A DNA stretch of 64,000 nt, from assembly GCF_015351245.1 (NCBI RefSeq), contig NZ_JADKSO010000004.1, forward strand, positions 186,001 through 250,000, read 5' to 3'. The notes below the pieces were generated by a model, which was not told where the DNA came from, searched no databases, and was given only the letters and a program-made list of their open reading frames with translations. The position numbers and the translations under genes were made by a program. Below, in pieces: positions 52,666 to 60,147 of the stretch (position 1 is its first letter; every line of letters starts with the position of its first letter). Source of the stretch: Rathayibacter sp. VKM Ac-2879 (GTDB lineage: Bacteria; Actinomycetota; Actinomycetes; Actinomycetales; Microbacteriaceae).

Positions 52666-52702
52666 TGGAGACCTCTCCACTAGATTAATGGAGAACTCTC
52701 CA
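52666..52702. promoter_or_regulatory. two tandem TetR operators
   Basis: TGGAGACCTCTCCA (52666-52679) and TGGAGAACTCTCCA (52689-52702) are perfect palindromes apart from their two central bases, 23 bases centre to centre, in the 76-bp divergent gap. The spacing (about two helical turns) suggests that two TetR dimers bind on nearly the same face and control both genes. Confidence 0.8.
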
Positions 52703-52721
52703 CATCCTACAGAGGAGCACC

Positions 52722-53768
52722 ATGGAATACACCAAACTCGGCATTACCGGCCTCGACGTGTCACCGATCGCCATCGGCGCGATGACCTACGGCGAGCCCG
52801 ACCGCGGCCACCCCGTCTGGTCCAAGGACGAAGACGAGGCCCGTCCGCTGATCAAGCACGCCCTCGACGCGGGGATCAACTTCTTCGACACCGCGAACAT
52901 GTACTCCAACGGGTCGAGCGAGGAGATCCTCGGCCGGGCCCTCAAGGACTACGCGAACCGCGACGACATCGTGATCGCGACGAAGCTGCGCCACCCAATG
53001 CGCCCGGGCCCGAACGGGAAGGGCCTGTCGCGGAAAGCGATCATGACCGAGGTCGACCACTCCCTCGAGCGCCTCGGGACCGACTACATCGACCTGTACC
53101 AGGTGCACCGCAACGACCACGCCACACCGCTCGAGGAGACCCTCGAAGCGCTCAGCGACCTCGTGAAGGCCGGCAAGGTTCGCTACCTCGGGGCGTCGTC
53201 GATGTTCGCGTGGGAGTTCGCGAAGGCGCTCCACCTGCAGAAGACCAACGGGTGGGCTCGGTTCGTGTCCATGCAGGACCACTACAACCTCCTCGCCCGC
53301 GAGGAGGAGCGCGAGATGATCCCGCTCGCCCTAGACGAGGGTGTGGGCACGATCATTTGGAGTCCGCTTGCTCGCGGTCGTCTGGCCCGCGGCTGGGACA
53401 ACGCCCGCTCGACGGCCCGCTCCGACTCGGACGGCGACTACGCCGACATGCTCTACTCGCCCGCCGAGGAAGAGTCGAACCACCAGATCATCGACGCCGT
53501 CGGGCAGGTGGCCGAGCGCCACGGCGTCAGCCGCGCCTCGATCGCCCTCGCCTGGCTGCACGCTCAGCCGGTCGTCACCGCACCGCTCGTCGGGGCCGGT
53601 TCCACGGAGCAGATCGATGACGCGATCGCGTCGCTCGATGTGCAGCTCACCGACGGCGATGTCACGGCGCTAACTGCCCCGTACACGCCCCGTTACGACT
53701 GGCAGGGTGTCTCCGACGAGGCCACGATGAACGCCATTCGCGCCCGTGTCCCCGGCATGAAGCTCTAA
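52722..53768 (+). CDS. aldo/keto reductase
   Basis: 348 residues. The catalytic tetrad is Asp and Tyr in FFDTANMYSNGSSEE, Lys in VIATKLRHP and His in YQVHRND. The C-terminal NADPH motif is LVGAGSTEQID. It resembles YajO/AKR11-like enzymes that reduce small aldehydes. AGAGGAG precedes ATG 52722. First gene of a three-gene block under the two TetR operators. Confidence 0.92.
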   Translation: MEYTKLGITGLDVSPIAIGAMTYGEPDRGHPVWSKDEDEARPLIKHALDAGINFFDTANMYSNGSSEEILGRALKDYANRDDIVIATKLRHPMRPGPNGKGLSRKAIMTEVDHSLERLGTDYIDLYQVHRNDHATPLEETLEALSDLVKAGKVRYLGASSMFAWEFAKALHLQKTNGWARFVSMQDHYNLLAREEEREMIPLALDEGVGTIIWSPLARGRLARGWDNARSTARSDSDGDYADMLYSPAEEESNHQIIDAVGQVAERHGVSRASIALAWLHAQPVVTAPLVGAGSTEQIDDAIASLDVQLTDGDVTALTAPYTPRYDWQGVSDEATMNAIRARVPGMKL

Positions 53769-53916
53769 CGAGTCCCCGCATCCGTTCCGGCGCGGCCACC
53801 CCGCGCCGGAACGGCGCTCTCCCTGGCTCCGGCGTGATCGCCGCCCGCCGCCCGCACCCCAGAAAATTTTCAGCTCGCCGTTTCGGCGCACTCTTCACGA
53901 TTTCAGGAGACACAAC

Positions 53917-54939
53917 ATGGCACAGGTACTCGTCACCGGCGGGTCCGGATTCATCGCGAGCTGGTGCGTCCTCCAGCTGCTCGAGGCCGGCCACACCGTC
54001 CGCACCACCGTCCGCAACCTCGCCCGCGAACCGGCGCTCCGCAAGCAGCTCCACGACGCGACGAACTTCCCCGACGACCACCTCGAGGTCGTCGCGACCG
54101 ACCTGCAGATCGACACCGGATGGGCCGACGCGGTTGCCGGGTGCGACTTCGTTCTCCACGTCGCCTCACCGACGCTGCGGAACGCGGGTGCGACCGAGGA
54201 CGAGATGGTCGCCGCCGCCCGCGACGGCGTCCTCCGCGTGCTGCGTGCCTCGCGTGACGCAGGCGTGAAGCGTGTGGTGCTGACGAGTGCATTCGGGGCG
54301 GTGGGCTACGGCCATCCCCGCCGGGCCGCGCCGTACACGGAGGAGGACTGGACCAACGTCGACGCGAACATCGCCCCGTACCAGAAGTCCAAGACCCTCT
54401 CCGAGAGAGCCGCGTGGAAGTTCATCGAGGAAGAGGGTGGCGCGCTCGAGCTCGCAGCCGTGCACCCGGTGGCCGTCATCGGCCCGGTCCTCGGCCCCGA
54501 CGACCCGCCCTCGCTCAGGATCATTCGCAACATGCTGAATGGCGACGTGCCGGCATGCCCGCCGTTCGGGTCGAGCTGGGTTGACGTCCGCGACGTCGCT
54601 GACCTCCACCTTCGCGCCATGACCGACCCTGCCGCCGCCGGTCAGCGTTGGCTCGCCTCGGCGGGCAAGAGCCTGCGCATCATCGAGGTAGCGCGGATCC
54701 TGCACCAGCAGCTCGGCGAACGAGCCGCGAAAGCACCCACCCGCGAGCTGCCGCTCCCTGTGGCCCGAGCCCTCAGCCTGTTCAACCCGCAGATGAAGGC
54801 GCTCCGCCCGCAGCTCGGCCGCGACTTCGACGCCACCAGCGCCAAGGCGGAACGGCTCCTCGGCTGGCACGCCCGCCCCATCGAGGACACCATCCGCGAG
54901 ACTGCCGAAAGCCTCCTCGCCCACGAGCTCGTCGACTGA
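53917..54939 (+). CDS. NAD(P)-dependent epimerase/dihydroflavonol reductase-like
   Basis: 340 residues of the extended SDR type: VLVTGGSGFIASWCVLQLLEAGHTVRTTVRN (Rossmann GxxGxxA), CDFVLHVASPTL, VVLTSAFGAVGYG (Ser) and YQKSKTLSERAAW, where the usual YxxxK catalytic motif reads YQKSK. It therefore keeps Ser-Tyr-Lys and probably reduces or epimerises a carbonyl compound with NADPH. It lies 148 bp after the aldo/keto reductase on the same strand; GGAGACAC precedes the ATG. Confidence 0.9.
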   Translation: MAQVLVTGGSGFIASWCVLQLLEAGHTVRTTVRNLAREPALRKQLHDATNFPDDHLEVVATDLQIDTGWADAVAGCDFVLHVASPTLRNAGATEDEMVAAARDGVLRVLRASRDAGVKRVVLTSAFGAVGYGHPRRAAPYTEEDWTNVDANIAPYQKSKTLSERAAWKFIEEEGGALELAAVHPVAVIGPVLGPDDPPSLRIIRNMLNGDVPACPPFGSSWVDVRDVADLHLRAMTDPAAAGQRWLASAGKSLRIIEVARILHQQLGERAAKAPTRELPLPVARALSLFNPQMKALRPQLGRDFDATSAKAERLLGWHARPIEDTIRETAESLLAHELVD

Positions 54940-55032
54940 GACCCGGCCTACCGCCATTCAGCTCGACCCGCCAACGCGGGCCGAGCCCCACTTACACAAC
55001 CACTGCACACTGCCCACCAGGAGAATCGACAC

Positions 55033-55869
55033 ATGCCCACCATCGCGTCCGGAAGCTCATCGATCTTCTACCAGGAGTTCGGCGACGCAGCGGCCCCACC
55101 GCTTGTCCTGATCCACGGACTGTTCAGTGATTCGACGTCGGTGGCCTCGCTCGCCACTGCCCTGTCGGCACGGTTCCGAGTTATCGCGCCCGACATGATC
55201 GGGCACGGGCGTTCGTCCCGGACCGAGCTGTTCACCCTCGCGGATCAGGGACGCGCGGTGAACGATCTTACGGCGGCGCTCGGGTACGAGTCGTCGGCCA
55301 TCGTGGGGATCTCGATGGGGTCCTACGTCGCCGCGCAGGCCACGATCCTCGATCCGGCCCGAACCTTCCGGCTCGTCCTCGTCGTCCCAAAGGGGCACGG
55401 CAAGACCTCGTCGGTGGCCGCATACGCGGAACGGCAAGGCATCGACCTTCGTACGGTCGCGCCCGAAGACCTCCCCAGTCTCATGGCCGACGCGCTGTGG
55501 TCGCCGTCGACGTCCCAGGAACGGCGTGACGAGATCCTGTCGGCGTCGGCCGCGAATCAGATCGTTCTCACCCCCGGCGAACAAGCCGCCGTTGAGCGGT
55601 CCTTGGCCGGCTTCGATTTGCGGCCCGAGCTGCCCACCATCACGGCACCAACACTGATCATCTCCGGCCGGGCCGACGGCCTGAACCCGCCGACCGCCGG
55701 CGAGGAGATTGCGCACCTCGTCCCCGACGCCACCTTCACGATCTACGCCAACGCCGGCCACATGCTCGCCGGCGAAGAACCCAACCGCCTCGCTGCCGAC
55801 GTTACAGCCTTCATCGACTCCCCGAGCACCTTCACGGTTAGCACCTACACCGACCAAGAGTTGTCCTAA
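55033..55869 (+). CDS. alpha/beta fold hydrolase
   Basis: 278 residues. VLIHGLFSDST (oxyanion), DMIGHGRSSRTEL, the nucleophile elbow VGISMGSYVA, an Asp in IISGRADGLNPP and a His in NAGHMLAGEEP give a complete triad. AGGAGAA precedes ATG 55033. Last gene of the TetR-controlled block. With the two reductases it suggests stepwise handling of a carbonyl/ester compound, though the substrate is unknown. Confidence 0.9.
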   Translation: MPTIASGSSSIFYQEFGDAAAPPLVLIHGLFSDSTSVASLATALSARFRVIAPDMIGHGRSSRTELFTLADQGRAVNDLTAALGYESSAIVGISMGSYVAAQATILDPARTFRLVLVVPKGHGKTSSVAAYAERQGIDLRTVAPEDLPSLMADALWSPSTSQERRDEILSASAANQIVLTPGEQAAVERSLAGFDLRPELPTITAPTLIISGRADGLNPPTAGEEIAHLVPDATFTIYANAGHMLAGEEPNRLAADVTAFIDSPSTFTVSTYTDQELS

Positions 55870-55954
55870 CGCCCGCCGCACGCGCGGAAGCAACCACAAA
55901 CGATCTTTTCTGGGGCATGCCGGGGCGGTCAGAGGAAGAGCGGCCCACAAAGGG

Positions 55955-56003
55955 GTGCCGTATCGAAACCAGTTACGGGACGATCGGTTTCGGACCGGAG
56001 TTT
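55955..56003 (-). repeat. module-boundary repeat, copy C
   Basis: On the minus strand it carries CGAAACCGATCG (55981-55992) and matches copy A at about 88 percent in inverted orientation. A shorter related site, AAACGATCTTTT, lies at 55898-55909. Together they separate the TetR block from the CBU_0592/LysR block. Confidence 0.75.
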
Positions 56004-56022
56004 TGGGAGGCAGGCCGTTAGG

Positions 56023-56286
56023 TCACGCGCGAGGCTGTGACTCCGTGCGGCGTCGTCGGCTTTGGATGAGTCCTACGAGGCCGATTCCGAACCAGACCAG
56101 GTTGAGCGCGGCCGACGGCCACGCTGAGTAGTACGCGGTGTTGAGCATCAACGCCAGGCCGCCGATGAGGTTCATGGTCTGGTAAACCCAGCCTCCAACG
56201 CTGAGGCGGCGGGCGGTCAGCAGGGCGTATGCCGCCAGCAGCAGGATCGTACCCGTCCATCCAATGATCCCGATCAGCAATTCCAC
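56023..56286 (-). CDS. CBU_0592-family membrane protein
   Basis: 87 residues from GTG 56286 with ACGGAGGACAGC ahead. The pattern IGIIGWTGTILLLAAYALLTARRLSVGGWVYQTMNLIGGLALMLNTAYYSAWPSAALNLVWFGIGLVGL is that of the small three-TM CBU_0592 family, whose function is unknown. It is divergent from the LysR gene at 56373. Confidence 0.85.
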   Translation of the reverse strand: MELLIGIIGWTGTILLLAAYALLTARRLSVGGWVYQTMNLIGGLALMLNTAYYSAWPSAALNLVWFGIGLVGLIQSRRRRTESQPRA

Positions 56287-56372
56287 GCTGTCCTCCGTGT
56301 CTCTGTTTCCAGGAGAATGACATTCATCAGGACTTATCTGGTATCCGCTTCTTGTGAAGCACCGGTGAAGGG

Positions 56373-57266
56373 ATGCTTATGGACGTCGATGTGCCGCGAT
56401 TGATGGTGTTGCGTGCCGTGCGGGATGCAGGGGGCGTGCTCGCCGCAGCAGATGAGCTGCATGTCAGTTCCTCCGCGGTGTCGCAACAGCTCTCCAAACT
56501 CGAACGGGAAACCGGCCTGGCTCTCGTGGCGCGAGGCGCGAACGCACCTGTCCGCCTAACTCCTGCCGGCAGGCGACTGGCCAAACGCGCCGACGCAATT
56601 GCCGCCGAGCTCCGATCAGCTCGACGCGACATCGCGCAGCTCGCAGATCAGCAGCAGCGAACGGTCCGAGTGGGCGCTTTTCCATCCGCCCTTCAAGCAC
56701 TCGTGATACCCGCAGCAGCCGCGCTCCGTTCGTCCGGGTTCGATGTGCAGGCGATAGAGACCCGCGACGAGACGGCGACGCTCGATTCCCGGCTACGCAG
56801 CGGCGACCTCGACGTAGTTGTCATCAAGCAAGACGGCCCCCAGCCGTCGGCCGACGGCATCACGGAAACCGTGGTGCTCGATGATCCCTACCGCGTTGTG
56901 ATTCCAACGGCCTGGACGACTCCGGCCAGCTTCACCGACTTGCTCGATCGCCCTTGGACAGGCCACCCCGCGGGATCACCCGGACGGGCCGCGCTCGAAC
57001 GCCTCGAACGGCAAGAGGGAACCGCGCTACGCATCGAGCACGAGTGCACCGAGTACCCCGTCGCGATCGCCCTGGCCGCAGCCGGCCTGTCTGCGAGCAT
57101 CGTCCCTCAACTCGTTTTGACCGTGATGCCACACGAGGGCATTCGAGTGGTCGACCTTGCGGACGTCGGATCGCGTCGGATCGTCGCTCGGCAGCGGGAC
57201 ATGCCGGAATCGACAATCGCGATAGACGCTGTGCTCGACCATCTGCGACACCGGCCCATCTTGTAG
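56373..57266 (+). CDS. LysR-family transcriptional regulator
   Basis: 297 residues. The HTH reads PRLMVLRAVRDAGGVLAAADELHVSSSAVSQQLSKLERETGLALVARG. The effector domain starts near residue 90 (TVRVGAFPSALQALVIPAAAALR). Start at ATG 56373 or ATG 56379. Its likely target is the divergent CBU_0592-family gene. The stop overlaps the first bases of repeat copy D. Confidence 0.92.
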   Translation: MLMDVDVPRLMVLRAVRDAGGVLAAADELHVSSSAVSQQLSKLERETGLALVARGANAPVRLTPAGRRLAKRADAIAAELRSARRDIAQLADQQQRTVRVGAFPSALQALVIPAAAALRSSGFDVQAIETRDETATLDSRLRSGDLDVVVIKQDGPQPSADGITETVVLDDPYRVVIPTAWTTPASFTDLLDRPWTGHPAGSPGRAALERLERQEGTALRIEHECTEYPVAIALAAAGLSASIVPQLVLTVMPHEGIRVVDLADVGSRRIVARQRDMPESTIAIDAVLDHLRHRPIL

Positions 57267-57317
57267 GTTTCCGCAATCGCTCGAAACTGATCGATTCCGG
57301 CACAACTGTCGACGGCA
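57263..57317 (+). repeat. module-boundary repeat, copy D
   Basis: It contains CGAAACTGATCG (57282-57293) and ends CGACGGCAC, like copy A, while its left part (57263-57298) matches copy E in inverted orientation. Another GTGCCGAAACCCTG lies at 57338-57351. This is the copy nearest the VbhA-Fic-resolvase operon and the best candidate for a resolvase-bound site. Confidence 0.65.
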
Positions 57318-57440
57318 CCGCGGCGACGTTGACACGCCGTGCCGAAACCCTGTGCCAAAACCACCCATGGTCCAAAACCCAATTCGACCGTTTTCGGCCC
57401 ATAAATGGTAGAATCGAAGCACGTCACGAGAGGGGCAACC

Positions 57441-57638
57441 ATGGTCCGCACACTCATCGCCGCACCGCCGGCACAGGCCGCCGCTGCCGACCGTCTGGCG
57501 TTCGCGGATGCAGCGCTCGCGCTGGCTGGCCACGAGGTCACCGACCCGGCGCTACGCGCCATCGTTGAGCAGGCCGCCCGCCATGAGCTGACGGGGGATG
57601 AGGCGCGCGCTGCGATCCGTCGCCACGTCCAGGGCTGA
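57441..57638 (+). CDS. VbhA-like antitoxin
   Basis: 65 residues from ATG 57441 with AGAGGGG ahead; the frame is open 12 codons more. The sequence AFADAALALAGHEVTDPALRAIVEQAARHELTGDEARAAIRRHVQG is the VbhA pattern: an inhibitory helix with the ALAGHEVT motif, whose Glu would block the ATP site of the Fic partner, and a second helical hairpin. It overlaps the Fic start by one base (TGATG). Confidence 0.85.
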   Translation: MVRTLIAAPPAQAAAADRLAFADAALALAGHEVTDPALRAIVEQAARHELTGDEARAAIRRHVQG

Positions 57639-58477
57639 TGCCGCGCGGCACCACTTTTCGTACCTGGGATGACTACTTCATCCCAGGTACTTCTGTGTTG
57701 AGGAACAAGTTCACCGCTCCCGGCAAGCCGCACGGCGAACCCGACCCGAACAAGCTCCGCACGTTGGAGGAGGCCTTCGCGCACACGCGCATCCAGGAGC
57801 TGCGCGAGAACCCGCTACCCGGACGGTTCGACTACGACCACATGAAGGCGATCCACGGGTATGTGTTCCAGGACGTCTACGAGTGGGCCGGTCAGGAACG
57901 GGTGGCTCCGGCGGGGCAGTTCATGACGAAGGACGGGCACGCCTACTACGGCGCCGGCCCTCACCTGACGGCGGCCGCGGAGGCCGAGTACGCCAAGCTC
58001 GCCGGCAAGGACTACCTGCGCGGGCTGACGCAGGCGAAGTTTGTCGACGAGCTCGCGGAGAGCTGGGGGGAGCTGAACGTCATCCATTTCGCGAGGGAGG
58101 GCAACACGCGCACACAGTTCGTGTTCTTCTCCCAGCTCGCTGAGCAGGCCGGCTACCGGATCGACGCCGCCCAGTTTGCTCCCGGCTCGCCGTTGCGGGA
58201 CGAGTTCGTGCAGGCGCGGTTCCACTCCCAGGACACCGGTCGAAATGACCAGCTCGCCGCGGTCTTGGGGAAGGCGATCACCCCTTTAGGCCGTGACGCT
58301 TCGGCGTCTCGAATGAGCGACAACGGGGTAGCCGAGGCTCTGCGCGCCAGCTTCCCCCTGAGCGCGAAGTCGGCCGTGCGTTCGACACCCCAGCCGGGCA
58401 CACGTGCTGCGGAACGGTCCTCAACGCAGCGACCCGACAGGGGAAGAACTGATACAGGACGGGGCGGGCGTGACTAA
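57638..58477 (+). CDS. Fic-family toxin (AMP transferase)
   Basis: 279 residues. The Fic core includes GRFDYDHMKAIHGYVFQDVYEWAGQERV and the catalytic motif VIHFAREGNTRTQ. His, Glu, Gly, Asn and Arg of the HPFxEGN consensus are kept, but the Pro-Phe pair reads Phe-Ala and the Gly after Asn is Thr (the latter also occurs in VbhT-like proteins). It would AMPylate a target such as gyrase or topoisomerase IV when not held by the antitoxin. A polar tail of about 80 residues follows the fold. Confidence 0.88.
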   Translation: MPRGTTFRTWDDYFIPGTSVLRNKFTAPGKPHGEPDPNKLRTLEEAFAHTRIQELRENPLPGRFDYDHMKAIHGYVFQDVYEWAGQERVAPAGQFMTKDGHAYYGAGPHLTAAAEAEYAKLAGKDYLRGLTQAKFVDELAESWGELNVIHFAREGNTRTQFVFFSQLAEQAGYRIDAAQFAPGSPLRDEFVQARFHSQDTGRNDQLAAVLGKAITPLGRDASASRMSDNGVAEALRASFPLSAKSAVRSTPQPGTRAAERSSTQRPDRGRTDTGRGGRD

Positions 58478-58715
58478 TCCGATGACCACTCGATTCGATA
58501 TCGAGCAGCGATGGCCGGAGTTGTTTGATGGCCTGACCAAGACGCAGCGTTGGTCCATCGTGCAGTCCCTCGCGGCGGCGTGGCATGAGGGATGGGAACC
58601 GAACCGCGCCGACGCAGCCAACCTCACCGACTTTGTCGCCGGTCGGATCGACGATGCAGAGTACACCCGCCGATCGCATGCTTTGGCTGAGCGCGTGCGG
58701 GGGAGTGCTCAGTGA
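58470..58715 (+). CDS. small VbhA-family-like protein
   Basis: 81 residues from GTG 58470 (overlapping the Fic stop by eight bases) or 77 from ATG 58482. The sequence FDIEQRWPELFDGLTKTQRWSIVQSLAAAWHEGWEPNRADAANLTDFVAGRIDDAEYTRRSHALAER resembles small proteins commonly called antitoxin VbhA-family in actinobacteria. If so, the operon would hold two antitoxin-like genes around one toxin. It overlaps the resolvase start (GTGA). Confidence 0.7.
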   Translation: MTNPMTTRFDIEQRWPELFDGLTKTQRWSIVQSLAAAWHEGWEPNRADAANLTDFVAGRIDDAEYTRRSHALAERVRGSAQ

Positions 58716-59296
58716 ATGTCATCGGTTACGCCCGAGTGTCGAAGCGTGAGCAGAACCCTGCCGCTCAGGAGGCCGAGCTACGCGCAGCGGGAGCCGTGCG
58801 TGTGTTCGTCGACCACGGCGAGTCGAGCCGCATCGCAGACCGCCCTCAGTGGCTCGCCTGCCTCGACTACCTCAACGAGGGCGACACCCTCCTGGTGCGT
58901 CGCCTCGACCGGCTCGGAGGGTCGGAGCGGATCATCATCGAGACGCTGCACGACCTCGACCGCCGAGGGGTGAACATCAAGAGCCTGACGGAACCGATGA
59001 TCGACACCACTACCCCGATGGGCCGCGCCCTGTTCGGCATGGTCGCCGTGTTCGCGCAGCTCCGCGTCGACACGATCCGGGAGAACACGATGCGCGGCCT
59101 CGCACACGCGAAGTCGCAGGGGAGGGTCGGGGGCCGGCCGTCGAAGATGACGCCGGAGAAGATCACTCAGGCGCAGCGGATGCGCGCCGAGAACCGCAGT
59201 CTCGACCACATCGCCGGGGTGCTCAGCGTCGGGAAGTCGACCGTCGCCCGCGCCCTCAGCAAAGCCGATCAGGAACTCACCCAGGCTCAGCGGTAG
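58712..59296 (+). CDS. serine recombinase (resolvase/invertase)
   Basis: 194 residues from GTG 58712. The catalytic domain has the nucleophile Ser in GYARVSKREQN (residue 9 or 10), LLVRRLDRLGGSERIII and GRALFGMVAVFAQLRVDTIRENTMRGL (the E helix). The C-terminal HTH is GGRPSKMTPEKITQAQRMRAENRSLDHIAGVLSVGKSTVARALSK. This size and order match small resolvases and DNA invertases. It is the fourth gene of the VbhA-Fic operon and the likely enzyme for the repeat family at 49.1-57.3 kb. Confidence 0.93.
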   Translation: MNVIGYARVSKREQNPAAQEAELRAAGAVRVFVDHGESSRIADRPQWLACLDYLNEGDTLLVRRLDRLGGSERIIIETLHDLDRRGVNIKSLTEPMIDTTTPMGRALFGMVAVFAQLRVDTIRENTMRGLAHAKSQGRVGGRPSKMTPEKITQAQRMRAENRSLDHIAGVLSVGKSTVARALSKADQELTQAQR

Positions 59297-59378
59297 CGCT
59301 GTCCTGGTCGTCGTGCAGCAGGACACCCGGAGAACCGTCGACGTCAGGGCGCGGCCCAAGTGTCGGTATAGAGATCCC

Positions 59379-59705
59379 ATGTACGACGCTCTTCTCCCCA
59401 ACGTTTTCGTCGGTATCGCCGTCGCGCTCATCGTGGTCGGCACGGTCGTGCTGTTCAGCACGACCGACCGAATGGGAAAGACTCTCGCCGCCGCGCGACG
59501 GATCGTTTGGGGTCTCGGCATTATGGGAGTGGGAGCGGCCTTCTGGACTGCTTCGCTTTGGGTCGACGGCACCGGCTGGCTGCCTGGTCGGATCATCACG
59601 ACGGTGATTGTCGTTGCGGGCCTGGCGTACGCCAGTCTGCGGATTCCGCGGATCATGGCTGCCGCCCGGGAGCGCGACGCTGCCGCTCACCAGGCACAGT
59701 CATGA
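59379..59705 (+). CDS. small membrane protein of unknown function
   Basis: 108 residues from ATG 59379. TATAGA (59367-59372) ends six bases ahead, giving a leaderless mRNA. Three hydrophobic helices (LLPNVFVGIAVALIVVGTVVLF, IVWGLGIMGVGAAFWTASLWV, RIITTVIVVAGLAYASL). No family recognised. Confidence 0.65.
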   Translation: MYDALLPNVFVGIAVALIVVGTVVLFSTTDRMGKTLAAARRIVWGLGIMGVGAAFWTASLWVDGTGWLPGRIITTVIVVAGLAYASLRIPRIMAAARERDAAAHQAQS

Positions 59706-59820
59706 CGAACGTCGTCGCTACGCCAGGGTGTCGAAGCGGGATCAGACCCCGGCAGCGCAAGAGGCCGAGCTGCGCGCCGCGGGGGCTGTCCGAAGACAAC
59801 CCATCCGGATGCAGCAATAG
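59702..59820 (+). pseudogene. 5' fragment of a second resolvase gene
   Basis: ATG 59702 opens TNVV, and after a one-base loss the frame continues YARVSKRDQTPAAQEAELRAAGAV, matching residues 6-29 of the resolvase at 58712 almost exactly; then the similarity ends. It is a truncated, frameshifted copy, which suggests the intact resolvase block has been duplicated or has replaced an older one. Confidence 0.8.
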
Positions 59821-59852
59821 TCATCTGCCCATCCTGGCGAGGATTCTGCTGT

Positions 59853-60083
59853 TCACGGCGACGACTTCTTCGCGCGCTCGCGTTGCTTGGACTCCTTCGG
59901 CCGGGGAGCGTCTCTGCGAAGAAGCAGCTCGAGCACGCGGAGAGCTTTGTCGCTCCGCGGTCCGGTCGCGAAAATCGCCATGAGGACCGCAACGCCCACG
60001 ATCGCGAGGTAGCCGGCGCCCAGGCTGGCTGGGGCTGCGACAACAGGCTCGATGAAGGGAAGAAGGGTGGCCAGGGGTGGCAC
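59853..60083 (-). CDS. small membrane protein of unknown function
   Basis: 76 residues from GTG 60083. One long hydrophobic segment (LLPFIEPVVAAPASLGAGYLAIVGVAVLMAIFATG) is followed by an amphipathic, basic tail (KALRVLELLLRRDAPRPKESKQRERAKK). Similar small proteins occur in phage-like and integrative elements, but I cannot name the family. Confidence 0.5.
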   Translation of the reverse strand: MPPLATLLPFIEPVVAAPASLGAGYLAIVGVAVLMAIFATGPRSDKALRVLELLLRRDAPRPKESKQRERAKKSSP

Positions 60084-60147
60084 CGTGTCTCCAACAACTG
60101 GCGCGAACTCCCCACCCGCTCAGCGCCGGTCTCAGATGACAGGTCAG

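Noticed and set aside
57441-59296. The Fic/resolvase operon as a phage-defence system
   Set aside because: It matches a plain toxin-antitoxin plus recombinase module; no restriction, Abi, retron or CRISPR gene is seen nearby.
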